Numbered from the stretch's first letter, positions 44,020 through 53,450 are shown. The stretch is 64,000 bases of DNA from Bacilli bacterium (GCA_017409785.1 JAFQSD010000001.1:1-64000); one strand, 5' to 3'. The notes: generated from the letters alone by a model not told the origin. A program made the numbers and translations.

Positions 44020-44892
44020 ATGAAGAATATCTTAGAAATAAAAAACTTAACTAAATATTATGGAAAAACACTCGCAGTAAAAGATTTATCATTAGAACTT
44101 CACGCTGGAGAAATTTTTGGTTTTATCGGACCTAACGGTGCCGGTAAATCAACAACTATTCGTTCCATAATGAATTTAATAAATAAAACAAAAGGAGAAG
44201 TATATTTTCTTGGAGAAACACTAACAAAAGATAATCTAACTCTAAAAGAACAAATAGGTTATCTTCCAAGTGAAGTATTTCTTTACGAAGATTTAACAGT
44301 TAAAGAAATGTTAGATTATCATGAAAGTTTCTATAAGAAAAATCTATCTAAAAGAAGAAAAGAATTAGTAAAAAAATTAAAACTAGACGAATCAAAAAAA
44401 ATAGAAGATTTATCTCTAGGTAATCAAAAAAAATTAGGAATAGTTCTTGCCTTTATGCATGAACCAAAACTATTAATTTTAGATGAACCAACTAGTGGAT
44501 TAGATCCAATAATGCAACAAGTATTTTATGATTTACTACAAGAAGAAAAAGAAAAAGGAACTACTATCTTTTACTCAACTCATATTTTAAGTGAAATATC
44601 AAAAATATGTGATAGAGTAGGAATAATTAAAGAAGGAAACCTTCTAAAAGTAGAAAGTATTAAAGAACTTCAATCCAAGAATTTAACTAATGTAACTATT
44701 ATTTCTTCTGAAATAGAAAAAATAATTAAAGAATTAAAAGTAGAAGTAGAAACTCTAGATGAAAAAACTATTAAATTTAAGAATACATTAAATTCAAATG
44801 CTCTTATTAAAATACTATCAAAATATGAAATAGAAAAACTATTAATAGAAGAGCCAACTCTAGAAGATATCTTCTTACATTACTATAAATAG
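44020..44892 (+). CDS. ABC-2-type transporter ATP-binding protein
   Basis: 290 residues, TTGGAGG ribosome site. Walker A GPNGAGKST, Q-loop IGYLPSEV, signature LSLGNQKKLGIVLA, Walker B LLILDEPTSGLD, switch STHIL. The C-terminal ~80 residues are the usual accessory domain of the CcmA/NatA group. It works with the permease that starts nine bases later. Confidence 0.94.
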   Translation: MKNILEIKNLTKYYGKTLAVKDLSLELHAGEIFGFIGPNGAGKSTTIRSIMNLINKTKGEVYFLGETLTKDNLTLKEQIGYLPSEVFLYEDLTVKEMLDYHESFYKKNLSKRRKELVKKLKLDESKKIEDLSLGNQKKLGIVLAFMHEPKLLILDEPTSGLDPIMQQVFYDLLQEEKEKGTTIFYSTHILSEISKICDRVGIIKEGNLLKVESIKELQSKNLTNVTIISSEIEKIIKELKVEVETLDEKTIKFKNTLNSNALIKILSKYEIEKLLIEEPTLEDIFLHYYK

Positions 44893-44901
44893 GAGGTAAT
44901 T

Positions 44902-45693
44902 ATGTTTAAAAGAGAATATAAATTTAATCTTAAAAGTTTCTTAATTTGGACTATTATAACTTTATCAATTTTCCTATTAGTATATTTAATGTATCCAGCA
45001 ATAATGTCTAGTGAAAACGCTAAAATGATTGATGAACTAGTAAAAGTATTTCCAAAAGAAGTTTTAGTTGCTTTCAATATGGATATAGCGTCTATGGATA
45101 GTGCTTTTGGTTGGTTAAAATCAGAGGGTTCTGTATTTTTACTATTAATTATTAGTTCTTATGCAGGAATGCTTGGTTCAAGTATTTTACTTAAAGAAGA
45201 AAATGATAAGACAATAGAATATCTAAATAGTCTTCCAATAAAAAGAACAACCATTATTTTAAATAAAGTTTTGGTTGGTATAATTAATATAACAGCACTA
45301 ACACTATTAATTGGAATATTTAATTACATTGGTTTAACTATCAGTGGTGAATTTAATACAAAACAATTTATTTTATTAAGTCTAACACCACTATTTTCAG
45401 CTTTAGTAACATTCTTTATATGCTTATTTATTTCAACATTTACCCATAAAACAAAAAAGACTTTGGGAATCAGTCTAGGAATTGTTCTAGTAAGCTATAT
45501 GTTAAATACATTCTCAGCAATGGCTAAAGAAGTAGAGTTCTTAAAATACTTCTCAGTATTTACACTAGCTGATATTAGAAATGTTATTATGAATAGTTCA
45601 ATAAATTTAACAGTCATTTTAATAACAATAATATTATCAATAAGTTTCTTATCATTAACAATAATAAACTATAATAAAAAGGAACTTGTTTAA
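44902..45693 (+). CDS. ABC-2-type transporter permease
   Basis: 263 residues with six helices: an N-terminal helix after MFKREYKFNLKSFLIWT, then ISSYAGMLGSSILLKEENDKTIEYLNSLPIKRTTI, the conserved cytoplasmic loop of ABC-2 permeases. AGGAGG ribosome site. Exporter for an unknown substrate. The following transglutaminase-like gene starts 14 bases after it, so they may form one unit. Confidence 0.9.
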   Translation: MFKREYKFNLKSFLIWTIITLSIFLLVYLMYPAIMSSENAKMIDELVKVFPKEVLVAFNMDIASMDSAFGWLKSEGSVFLLLIISSYAGMLGSSILLKEENDKTIEYLNSLPIKRTTIILNKVLVGIINITALTLLIGIFNYIGLTISGEFNTKQFILLSLTPLFSALVTFFICLFISTFTHKTKKTLGISLGIVLVSYMLNTFSAMAKEVEFLKYFSVFTLADIRNVIMNSSINLTVILITIILSISFLSLTIINYNKKELV

Positions 45694-45706
45694 AGGAAGA
45701 GATCGC

Positions 45707-46333
45707 ATGAATGATTGGGAATATATAAGTGAAAGTGTTGATGATGCAATTGAAGAAATTTTTAAATTTCTGCCAATTCATACAATGTCAGACTATGAAA
45801 GAAGAAAAACAATTTTTGAATATCTAACAAAAACATTAGAATATGATTTTGAACAACTAGATGCTATAAAAAAAGCCCAGATAGATCGAAAAACATTAAG
45901 TAGAAATCCAACTCAAGAATTACTTAGTGTTATAAATGCAAATTATGGAATATGTAATGGAATTAGCCAATACTATAAATTATTACTAGAAAGAATAGGA
46001 ATTAAATCTCACTGTGTGGTTTGTAGTGATGGAACCGAAGTAAATCATCAAATGTTATTGGTTTATAACCAAGATACTGATACATATAGTTTTGATGATG
46101 TCACTAGTGTTATTGTTGGCAGAGGTACAAAAGAAGAATACTTTGATTATGATATCGAACACGCAAATCGCTTTGGTCAAGGAAATAAACAAATCTATGA
46201 AGATAGAAACTTTGTAATTCTTCCAGAAGAATATATTAACTTCGTAGTAAAAAGAACTCAAGGTCCAACTAAAACACTTGATCTTATACCACATAATATG
46301 AGATCATTAAAACAAAAACCAGCAACTAAATAG
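45707..46333 (+). CDS. Transglutaminase-like cysteine protein, cytoplasmic
   Basis: Start ATG 45707 with AAGGAAGAG upstream. 208 residues, no signal peptide. The core has Cys83 (YGICNGISQYYKLLLERIGI), His114 (VNHQMLLVY) and an Asp at 130/131 (YSFDDVTS), the transglutaminase/papain-like triad order. Third such protein in the window, this one without LRRs or anchor. It may be a peptidase or cross-linker. It lies between the ABC-2 permease and two lipoproteins. Confidence 0.72.
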   Translation: MNDWEYISESVDDAIEEIFKFLPIHTMSDYERRKTIFEYLTKTLEYDFEQLDAIKKAQIDRKTLSRNPTQELLSVINANYGICNGISQYYKLLLERIGIKSHCVVCSDGTEVNHQMLLVYNQDTDTYSFDDVTSVIVGRGTKEEYFDYDIEHANRFGQGNKQIYEDRNFVILPEEYINFVVKRTQGPTKTLDLIPHNMRSLKQKPATK

Positions 46334-46344
46334 AAGGAGAATTT

Positions 46345-46773
46345 ATGAAAAAAATATTAACATTAATTATTTTGTTTTTTACATTATTTATAGTAACAGG
46401 ATGTACAAAAGAAAAACCTGAACCAAAAGAAGAAGTAACACCATCAAAAATAAGTATAGAATTAAAAGAAGGAACAAGCACTAGTTCAAAAGCAACATTT
46501 ATTGTTACAAACACTACAAAACTAGAATATAATTATGGTCCAGAGTTTGCTTTAGAAAAATATAGTAATGACCTATGGGTAGCACTTCCTCTACAAGATG
46601 AAATCAGCTACACAACAGAAGTATTTACTATTAAGGCAAAATCAACTATCGAACTTACACTTGATTGGTCAATGGAATATGGAAAACTAGAACCAGGAAA
46701 CTATCGACTTGTTAAAACATTTATGAATGAAAATGAAAGAGTAAGTTCAAAAGCAGAATTTAAAATTAAATAG
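46345..46773 (+). CDS. Lipoprotein with an Ig-like domain (1)
   Basis: 142 residues. Lipobox IVTGC (Cys at ~21) after a hydrophobic leader, then an Ig-like beta domain with SSKATFIVTN, EYNYGPEFALEKY and the end EYGKLEPGNYRLVKTF. This pattern belongs to a group of Bacillota Ig-like lipoproteins with unknown ligand. AAGGAG ribosome site. A paralogue follows after eight bases. Confidence 0.8.
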   Translation: MKKILTLIILFFTLFIVTGCTKEKPEPKEEVTPSKISIELKEGTSTSSKATFIVTNTTKLEYNYGPEFALEKYSNDLWVALPLQDEISYTTEVFTIKAKSTIELTLDWSMEYGKLEPGNYRLVKTFMNENERVSSKAEFKIK

Positions 46774-46780
46774 GAGTCTT

Positions 46781-47221
46781 ATGAAAAAAATATTATTAAT
46801 TATTTTATCATTATCAACATTATTTATAATTACAGGATGTACAAATAATAGAATTGGTGAAAAAACACCATATGATATAAAAACTAATCAAGTTACAATT
46901 AATGTTAAAGAAGATTCTTTAACATCTTCTCAAGCAACATTTATAATAAAAAATAAAACAGATAAAGAATTTACTTATGGAGAGCCATATCATCTAGAAA
47001 TAAAACATAATGATTCATGGCATATATTAGAACTAGAACCAAATAATGATTTATTCTTCACAATGCCAGCTTATTCATTAAAAGCAGGCGAATCAGTTGA
47101 GAAAGAATATAATTGGGAATATGGTTATGGCAAACTAAAAAAAGGAACTTATCGTTTAGTAATAAGCGTTTCTTTAGAAAAAGAAAAACAATATATTGCT
47201 GGAGAATTCGAAATTAAATAA
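46781..47221 (+). CDS. Lipoprotein with an Ig-like domain (2)
   Basis: 146 residues. Lipobox IITGC, then the same Ig-like plan: SSQATFIIKNKTDKEFTYGE and a final GYGKLKKGTYRLVISV. Tandem duplicate of the gene upstream with strong divergence. Ribosome site TAGGAG overlapping the previous stop. Confidence 0.8.
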   Translation: MKKILLIILSLSTLFIITGCTNNRIGEKTPYDIKTNQVTINVKEDSLTSSQATFIIKNKTDKEFTYGEPYHLEIKHNDSWHILELEPNNDLFFTMPAYSLKAGESVEKEYNWEYGYGKLKKGTYRLVISVSLEKEKQYIAGEFEIK

Positions 47222-47237
47222 AATATTGGAGATTAAT

Positions 47238-47666
47238 ATGAAAAAAAACTTAACAATAATTGGAATAACAATTCTATCATTAGTTCTAACATTCTTTTTT
47301 ACAGAAATAATGAGTATATATCATTTTGGAACAATTCCAACTTTATTAACAACATTATATTTAATATCAATGTTTAGTATCATTGAATACTTATTATTAT
47401 CTATTTATTACATAGTAAAAAAACTAATAAAAAAAGAAAAACTAAATAAAAAGATAATTATTTCATTAGTATTACTATTTATATCTTTATTATTAATATT
47501 AGGATATATTCTAATATTAGATATTGATTACTTACACTGGTATATGTATTCATCACCATTCTATTTAAATGTTATAGTTAGAAGTTTAGAATTTCTTCTA
47601 CCTGCAATCATCTTAATTATTATAAGTATAATTTTAATTAAAAAGTCAAAACAATATGAAAAATAA
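47238..47666 (+). CDS. Four-helix membrane protein, unknown
   Basis: Start ATG 47238 with TTGGAGAT upstream; an earlier in-frame start at 47196 would overlap the lipoprotein. 142 residues with four hydrophobic helices and a Lys-rich loop (KKLIKKEKLNKK). No family recognised. The next small gene starts before its stop. Confidence 0.6.
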   Translation: MKKNLTIIGITILSLVLTFFFTEIMSIYHFGTIPTLLTTLYLISMFSIIEYLLLSIYYIVKKLIKKEKLNKKIIISLVLLFISLLLILGYILILDIDYLHWYMYSSPFYLNVIVRSLEFLLPAIILIIISIILIKKSKQYEK

Positions 47667-47844
47667 ACTAAGTACTATAAGTGCAACTGGTATTTTAGGT
47701 TATATTATTTTGACAATCATAGATAGATTTGTTACTAAAATACCAGATAGAATATATATACCAACAGCATTATTAATAATTGCAATTATAATTTATGGAC
47801 ATATTAATGCCAAAAGAAAGAAAAAATCTATAAAGCAGAGATAA
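47656..47844 (+). CDS. Very small membrane protein, unknown
   Basis: 62 residues with two hydrophobic helices (ISATGILGYIILTIIDRF, YIPTALLIIAIIIYG) and a basic end KRKKKSIKQR. It overlaps the preceding gene by 11 bases, and no clear ribosome site is visible, so it relies on coupled translation. Moderate support only. Confidence 0.5.
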   Translation: MKNKLSTISATGILGYIILTIIDRFVTKIPDRIYIPTALLIIAIIIYGHINAKRKKKSIKQR

Positions 47845-47857
47845 ATCTGCTTTTTTT
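47832..47857 (+). terminator. Terminator after the lipoprotein cassette
   Basis: AAAGCAGA (47832-47839) pairs with TCTGCTTT (47846-47853), then T's. TATAAT at 47862-47867 for the next gene follows. Confidence 0.85.
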
Positions 47858-47907
47858 ATGCTATAATTAATTTATAAAAATAAAATTAAGTTAGGGTGGT
47901 GAAGTAA

Positions 47908-48762
47908 ATGTATAAATTAGGAATTGATATTGGCGCAAGCCATATAGGACTAGGATTATATGATTCAACCAAGAAAAAACTAACTAAGAAAAAATATATT
48001 CCGTATAAACGTCCTTCAAAAATATTTAATAAGATATTTTTAACTATAGTAACAAAAAAATATATAAAATATTTAATTAAGAAAATAGATAGTTTTCTAG
48101 GAAATACTAAAGTTGAATATATTGGTATCGGATGTCCTGGAGGAGTAGATACTGAAAAAGGAATATTCTTTGGTTCAAAAGCACTAGTTGTTGGAAAAAT
48201 AGATTTCAAAAAAGAATTTAGTAAATATAATTGTGATGTTTATGTCGACAATGATTGTAACTGTGCTGCAGTAGGTGAAGCCCTACACAATGAATATGAT
48301 AAATTCTTTATGGTTACAATAGGAACAGGAGTAGGATTTTCACTTATAAGAAAAACTAGAAAAAGAATCCTCTTAGCTAAAGATGAAACAATCTGGAGAA
48401 TTATAGAATTGAATAAAAAGTCTGATACAAAAGCCAAATATATAAAAAGTTTTAAAAAGTTGTCAGAACTTTATAATGAACGTCAAAAACAAAAACTACC
48501 ACGTGAAGCAATCTTTGAAGATGCTAGAAATAATAAAGACTTAATTGATAGATACATTACAGACTTTGTAGATGGAATTAATATAATTAATAAAGAATTT
48601 AAAATTAAAAATATTTGTATTGGTGGAGGATTTTCATTATACAAAAGACATTACTTTAGATCATTAACTGAACGTCTTCCAAAGCATAATATTTTTATTG
48701 CTAAAAACTTTAATGATGCAGGTATCATTGGTGCAGTACATCTACCAATAAAAAGATTTTAA
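47908..48762 (+). CDS. ROK-family protein (sugar kinase-like)
   Basis: 284 residues, ribosome site GGGTGGTG. ATP-binding DIGASHIGLGLYD, IGIGCPGGVDTEKG, VDNDCNCAAVGEA (catalytic Asp), TIGTGVGFSLI and IGGGF are the ROK/actin-fold motifs. The usual ROK zinc motif (C-x-C-G-x2-G-C) is missing; a Lys-rich helix replaces it. Probably a glucokinase-like enzyme or a divergent relative. Upstream of an intracellular amylase, so a role with released sugar is plausible. Confidence 0.8.
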   Translation: MYKLGIDIGASHIGLGLYDSTKKKLTKKKYIPYKRPSKIFNKIFLTIVTKKYIKYLIKKIDSFLGNTKVEYIGIGCPGGVDTEKGIFFGSKALVVGKIDFKKEFSKYNCDVYVDNDCNCAAVGEALHNEYDKFFMVTIGTGVGFSLIRKTRKRILLAKDETIWRIIELNKKSDTKAKYIKSFKKLSELYNERQKQKLPREAIFEDARNNKDLIDRYITDFVDGINIINKEFKIKNICIGGGFSLYKRHYFRSLTERLPKHNIFIAKNFNDAGIIGAVHLPIKRF

Positions 48763-48790
48763 ACAAGAATAAACATTCTTGTTTTTCTTT
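48761..48790 (+). terminator. Terminator after the ROK gene
   Basis: AAACAAGAAT (48761-48770) pairs with ATTCTTGTTT (48775-48784), then T's. Confidence 0.85.
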
Positions 48791-48841
48791 TATCTCTTTG
48801 TTATGCTTATATTAAGATATATAAAAATAGAGGTAGTATAA

Positions 48842-50695
48842 ATGGAAAAAAGAGTATCATATTCACTTACACCTATCGAACAAAACGAACATGGAATAAA
48901 TTATCAAGTAAGAGTAGAAGGACCAATGAATGGTTGGTATGACGATGTTTATTTCGTTATAGAAAATGAGCAAGGAACACGTTCTTACAAAATTCCCCAT
49001 AAAGAAAATATAGATGATAAAGTTATTTTTGAAAGCGAAGTATTTTTAAACACAAGAGCAATGTATCGTTATTATTTTTCTTATAACATTGATGGTAAAC
49101 ACAAATTTATTAAGAAAAAACAAATGACAGAAGATGACATCTATCGCGATGAAATGTTTAAAATGTCAGTAAACTTTTCTGTACCAGATTGGGCCAAAGG
49201 AAAGATGATGTATCACATCTTCCTAGATAGATTTTATCGTGGTTCAACAGAACCACTTTCTAAAATGCCTCGTCGTCACATTCACAAAAACTGGGACGAA
49301 AATATGCAAATAGGTCCAGACGAAGAAGGCATTTGGAATAATGACTTTTATGGTGGAGATATTCCTGGCATTACTGAAAAGTTAGATTACATTCAGTCAC
49401 TAGGGGTAAGTATTTTATACATTAGCCCTCCTGTATTTAGTCAATCAAATCATCGTTATGATACATCAGAGTATGAGAAAATTGACCCTTATGCAGGAAC
49501 TAATGAAGATTTAAGAATTCTCTGTGAGGAAGCTCACAAACGTGGTATGAAAGTCATATTAGATGCAGTCTTTAATCATACTGGTAGTGATAGTAAGTAC
49601 TTTAATAAATTTAACTCATTTAAAGAATTAGGCGCTTATCAAAGTCCAAACTCTCCATACTATAATTATTATGCTAAACATTATAATCAAGAAAAAAATA
49701 CTATTGAATTTAAATATTGGTGGAATCATGATAACCTACCAGTTTGTGATGGCACCTCACCAGATTGGATAAATTATATTACTGGAGAAAATGGTATTAT
49801 AGACCAATGGTTTGCTCTTGGCATTGACGGTTTAAGATTAGATGTTGCTGATGATTTAACAGACTATTACATAGAACAAATAAAAAGAGCTGTTGAAAGA
49901 AATAAAAAAGATGGTTTCATTTTAGGTGAAGTATGGAAAAATGTTATGAGGATGAAACGAGACTATGTTGCTGGTGCTAAAGGAATGCACTCAACAATGA
50001 ATTATCCCTTAGTAGACGCTGTAATGCGATATTTCAAATATGCTGATACCGAAAAATTACGTTGGACCATTAGTGATATTTTAAATGAATACCCAGAAGA
50101 AACAATTTATGCTCTAATGAATTTTACTTCAACTCATGATATATCCAGATTAATTACTTTTTTTGGTTCAAAGAAAGAATTTGCTCCATACACAGAATGG
50201 TGTTGGGATGCCTTAAAAAAAGATGATAGAGCCTACTGCGATAGATTTAAATTAACAAAAGAAGAATATGAAAGAGGTAAAGAAATACTAAAGTCTCATA
50301 TTACAACACTTGCTTTTATGCCAGGAATTTTATCAATTTTTTATGGGGATGAAGCAGGCGTAGATGGACTAGGAAATTTATCAAACAGAAAAACATTCCC
50401 ATGGGGAAATGAAGATCAAGACTTAGTTGAATTTTTTACTAGTGTTGGTAAAGTAAGATTAAATAACAAATTTCTAGAACAAGCAGAATTAAATATGTTA
50501 AAAGTAAATAGAGATTATCTAATGTTCGAAAGAACAACAAATAATGAAAGTGCCATTATCGCAGTAAATAGAACAGATCAAAATCAATCTATAGAACTAC
50601 CAGAAGAATATCAAGATAAAGAAGTAATTTATACATTAAAGAAATCAACTAAAACAAGATTATCTCCCTATGGAGCAATCGCAGTAAAAAAATAA
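48842..50695 (+). CDS. Intracellular GH13 alpha-glucosidase/neopullulanase-like enzyme
   Basis: 617 residues, no signal peptide. N-terminal beta domain (~1-115), then the GH13 barrel: WAKGKMMYHIFLDRFYRG, NNDFYGGDIPGITEKLDYI, DAVFNHTG, DGLRLDVADD (nucleophile Asp), FILGEVW (acid/base Glu), TSTHDISR (third Asp), MPGILSIFYGDEAG and a C-terminal beta domain. This fits neopullulanases and cyclomaltodextrinases acting on linear or cyclic maltodextrins in the cytoplasm. The start ATG follows GAGGTAG. Its downstream neighbour begins 13 bases later. Confidence 0.92.
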   Translation: MEKRVSYSLTPIEQNEHGINYQVRVEGPMNGWYDDVYFVIENEQGTRSYKIPHKENIDDKVIFESEVFLNTRAMYRYYFSYNIDGKHKFIKKKQMTEDDIYRDEMFKMSVNFSVPDWAKGKMMYHIFLDRFYRGSTEPLSKMPRRHIHKNWDENMQIGPDEEGIWNNDFYGGDIPGITEKLDYIQSLGVSILYISPPVFSQSNHRYDTSEYEKIDPYAGTNEDLRILCEEAHKRGMKVILDAVFNHTGSDSKYFNKFNSFKELGAYQSPNSPYYNYYAKHYNQEKNTIEFKYWWNHDNLPVCDGTSPDWINYITGENGIIDQWFALGIDGLRLDVADDLTDYYIEQIKRAVERNKKDGFILGEVWKNVMRMKRDYVAGAKGMHSTMNYPLVDAVMRYFKYADTEKLRWTISDILNEYPEETIYALMNFTSTHDISRLITFFGSKKEFAPYTEWCWDALKKDDRAYCDRFKLTKEEYERGKEILKSHITTLAFMPGILSIFYGDEAGVDGLGNLSNRKTFPWGNEDQDLVEFFTSVGKVRLNNKFLEQAELNMLKVNRDYLMFERTTNNESAIIAVNRTDQNQSIELPEEYQDKEVIYTLKKSTKTRLSPYGAIAVKK

Positions 50696-50708
50696 AGGAA
50701 GTGATAAT

Positions 50709-52058
50709 ATGAATTTATCTGATTATTATTACCATACAATTTTAAAAGATGAACTAGATAAAAATAAAATATATATAAATCTAGAAAGTATTTTAAAAGA
50801 TGGATATATTAAGTCAAAGAAATTATTAAATATTCAAAAAGACTCATACAATGGTGATGAATATATATCACTCGCATCACTTGAAAATAACACATCTTAT
50901 AAAGTTCCACATCTAGAAAAAATAGATTATGAAAAAAGTATTTTATCAAAAAAATATAATTCATATGAAGAATACTTAACATCGTTAAAAGAATATGAAT
51001 TTTTAGAAGAACCACTTACAAAACAAGAGTATTTTGAAAAATATAATACTACTGATAAAAGACAATATTTTAATTACTTAGATAAAATCACAAGAACATA
51101 TCCAGTAGATATAAAAGTATTATATGAAAATACACAAGATGATATTTATAAAGAAATATTAAATATTTCAAAACAAGAAATTATTTACTGTTACCCAAGT
51201 GAAAATTCATTTAATAAATATGTTCTTGAAACAAATGGAATAACATTTATTTTTAATAAAAATATTAAAGTAGAAAAAATAAATATTATTCCAAATTTAC
51301 CATTCGAAATAGAAAATAAATTAGTAAGTAGTATTGAAAAATTAAATAACAGATACTCTAATTTAATTGGTGAAGTACAAGTAAAAGACAAACTATCAAT
51401 TAATCATGCAATTGGAGTAATTATTAAAAATAATTTAGATATAGAAAAAGTAAAAGATTTATTAAAAAAATATAATTATAATATAAAGGTATATAAAATG
51501 GAAAAAGATAAATTAGTAGAAGATAATGTAAAATATTTCTATCATGTTGTAACTAATAAACCAATGTATGTTGGTCAAAAGATTAGTTTTACAGAAACTA
51601 ATCAAAGTGGTGTTTATAAACGAGTAATGGAAAAAGAAAGTCTAGTAAATGATATTTATTTACATCCAGAAAACTACAAACAAGAAGATTTAGAACACCA
51701 CACTAAAGTAGCATTAAGAGAACTAGCTATGGAAGAAATAAGACAAAAACATTATCCAAACTATCCATCAAGAATGAAGTCTTTATATGTTTCAACTGAT
51801 TTAGAAGATTCAAATATGTGGGCAAATAGTTTTATAAATAAAGGAAGAGTAGTTTATCAAATAGTAAAACTAAAAACTACAGGAAACTCCTTCACAGGAA
51901 ATGCCTATAATTGTTTCGAAGGAACAATTAATAAAGAATATAATCTAAAAGAATCATTTAAGTATTGGGATAACATCATCGAAGATGAATCAAAAATAAT
52001 TTATGAAACAATTATTGATGGAGAAATTGAAGTAGTCGAAATAATAAAAGAATTTTAA
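50709..52058 (+). CDS. DUF2441-type protein with an extra N-terminal domain
   Basis: 449 residues, ribosome site GGAAGTGAT. The C-terminal part (about 280-449) carries the DUF2441 pattern: YFYHVVTNKPMYVGQKISF, GVYKRVMEK, LEHHTKVALRELAMEEIR, YPSRMKSLYVS, YNCFEGTI and GEIEVVEIIK. The N-terminal ~270 residues are unusual: an opening YYYHTILKDELD..NLESILKDGYI resembles the 'His ... IL..G' start of ART-fold proteins. Proteins of this kind may modify nucleotides or proteins; this is inference. It is probably co-transcribed with the amylase. Confidence 0.7.
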   Translation: MNLSDYYYHTILKDELDKNKIYINLESILKDGYIKSKKLLNIQKDSYNGDEYISLASLENNTSYKVPHLEKIDYEKSILSKKYNSYEEYLTSLKEYEFLEEPLTKQEYFEKYNTTDKRQYFNYLDKITRTYPVDIKVLYENTQDDIYKEILNISKQEIIYCYPSENSFNKYVLETNGITFIFNKNIKVEKINIIPNLPFEIENKLVSSIEKLNNRYSNLIGEVQVKDKLSINHAIGVIIKNNLDIEKVKDLLKKYNYNIKVYKMEKDKLVEDNVKYFYHVVTNKPMYVGQKISFTETNQSGVYKRVMEKESLVNDIYLHPENYKQEDLEHHTKVALRELAMEEIRQKHYPNYPSRMKSLYVSTDLEDSNMWANSFINKGRVVYQIVKLKTTGNSFTGNAYNCFEGTINKEYNLKESFKYWDNIIEDESKIIYETIIDGEIEVVEIIKEF

Positions 52059-52060
52059 AT

Positions 52061-52096
52061 AAAAAGCACTCTACGATTCATAGGGTGCTTTTTTTG
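52061..52096 (+). terminator. Terminator after the DUF2441 gene
   Basis: AAAGCACTCTA (52063-52073) pairs with TAGGGTGCTTT (52081-52091) with one G-T, then T's. Confidence 0.85.
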
Positions 52097-52171
52097 TAAA
52101 GTAAATGTATGATTATTTTGAAAGGAAGAAGTTTAGTGTATAATAAAGACAACTTCTAAAGAGGTGAAAAT

Positions 52172-53044
52172 ATGGATAAAAATAAAATAGGTGAATTTAT
52201 TAAGAAAAAGAGAAAAGAGCATGGCTTAACTCAAGAAGAACTAGCAAATAAATTATTTGTTACAGAAAAAGCCATTTCTCGTTGGGAAACAGGTAGAGGA
52301 ACACCAGACATTTCATTACTTATACCACTATCAAAAGAATTAAACATTTCTGTATCAGAACTATTAAATGGTAAAAATAATGCTAAAGAAAATATCAATG
52401 ATGTAATTAACTACGTAGAAATGAATAAAACAAAGAAACTATCAATTAAATTTATTACATCATGTATTCTATATTTGGTTTCTATACTTATATTTTTAGT
52501 ATACTTAAAGTCAGATTATCAAAATATAAATACTTATAATCACTTTATAAAATTATTAATGATTATCTTGTCTTCAGTATCATTAATAATAGGAAGTTAC
52601 ATTATAAGTACAAACTATATAGATAAACTAGATGATAAAGAAAAATTCAAAAAACTAAATTTAGGAATTTTATTTTTCTATTATTCAGTATTTCTATTTA
52701 ATATCTCATTTTTTGCTAGAACAACAGATATTAATAGTTATAATTTAATTCCATTTAAAACAATTTTAACTATTATTAAAACATGTGATATTTATAGTAT
52801 TATCATAAATATATTTGGGAACTATTTAATATTTATGCCATTAAATTATTGTTTAGTTGAACTATTCAGGATAAATACACCATTAAAGAATTGTCTAACA
52901 TCGTTATTATTAATATTAGTAATTGAAACAATTCAATATATATTCAATTTAGGAGTATTCGATATTGATGACATTATTTTATGTACATCAGGAATGCTTA
53001 CATTTTATTTCACATACACCAAACTTTTTAAAAAGGTAAAATAA
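52172..53044 (+). CDS. XRE regulator fused to a VanZ-like membrane domain
   Basis: 290 residues, GAGGTGAAA ribosome site. Residues 1-67 are an XRE helix-turn-helix (EFIKKKRKEHGLTQEELANK, RWETGRGTPDISLL). The rest is membrane-embedded, with the VanZ pattern in its second half: YNLIPFKTI, NIFGNYLIFMPL, ETIQYIFNLGVFDIDDIIL. This suggests a DNA-binding protein controlled by a membrane sensor, perhaps for glycopeptide or cell-wall stress. It heads a short operon with DUF5412 and another anchored protein. Confidence 0.85.
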   Translation: MDKNKIGEFIKKKRKEHGLTQEELANKLFVTEKAISRWETGRGTPDISLLIPLSKELNISVSELLNGKNNAKENINDVINYVEMNKTKKLSIKFITSCILYLVSILIFLVYLKSDYQNINTYNHFIKLLMIILSSVSLIIGSYIISTNYIDKLDDKEKFKKLNLGILFFYYSVFLFNISFFARTTDINSYNLIPFKTILTIIKTCDIYSIIINIFGNYLIFMPLNYCLVELFRINTPLKNCLTSLLLILVIETIQYIFNLGVFDIDDIILCTSGMLTFYFTYTKLFKKVK

Positions 53045-53045
53045 T

Positions 53046-53450
53046 ATGTTTAAAAAAATTACATTATTTGTACTTGCACAGCTATTTGCACTAATTATAG
53101 GTTGTGCCATAATGATGTTTTTGGCACTTCTATTGGGTTATTTCTTGTTTGGAGATATCTGTGCCAAAGAACAATTAGAAATAGTTGACTCTCCAAACAA
53201 AAATTATAAAATTGTTACATATAGAGAAAATTGTGGCGGTGCAACAGTAGACTTCGCAGTAGTTGGAGAATTATGCACTGAAGATCATAAATGTAAAGAA
53301 ATATATGACTGTTATCATGAACAAGATTCATATGTTTATTGGATTGATAATGAAACAGTATCAATTAATAATAAAGTATTAAATATAATTAAAGATAAAT
53401 ATTCATGGAAAGATGACGAAAACTATTATGAACATCTCTATAAAAATTAA
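53046..53450 (+). CDS. DUF5412-like membrane-anchored protein
   Basis: 134 residues, one base after the preceding stop. A double-length N-terminal hydrophobic region (residues 5-36), then a Cys-rich exterior part with SPNKNYKIVTYRENCGGATVDF and DYWIDNETVSINN-like segments, as in DUF5412 proteins (name from memory). Five cysteines outside the membrane segment could pair. Function unknown. Confidence 0.65.
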   Translation: MFKKITLFVLAQLFALIIGCAIMMFLALLLGYFLFGDICAKEQLEIVDSPNKNYKIVTYRENCGGATVDFAVVGELCTEDHKCKEIYDCYHEQDSYVYWIDNETVSINNKVLNIIKDKYSWKDDENYYEHLYKN

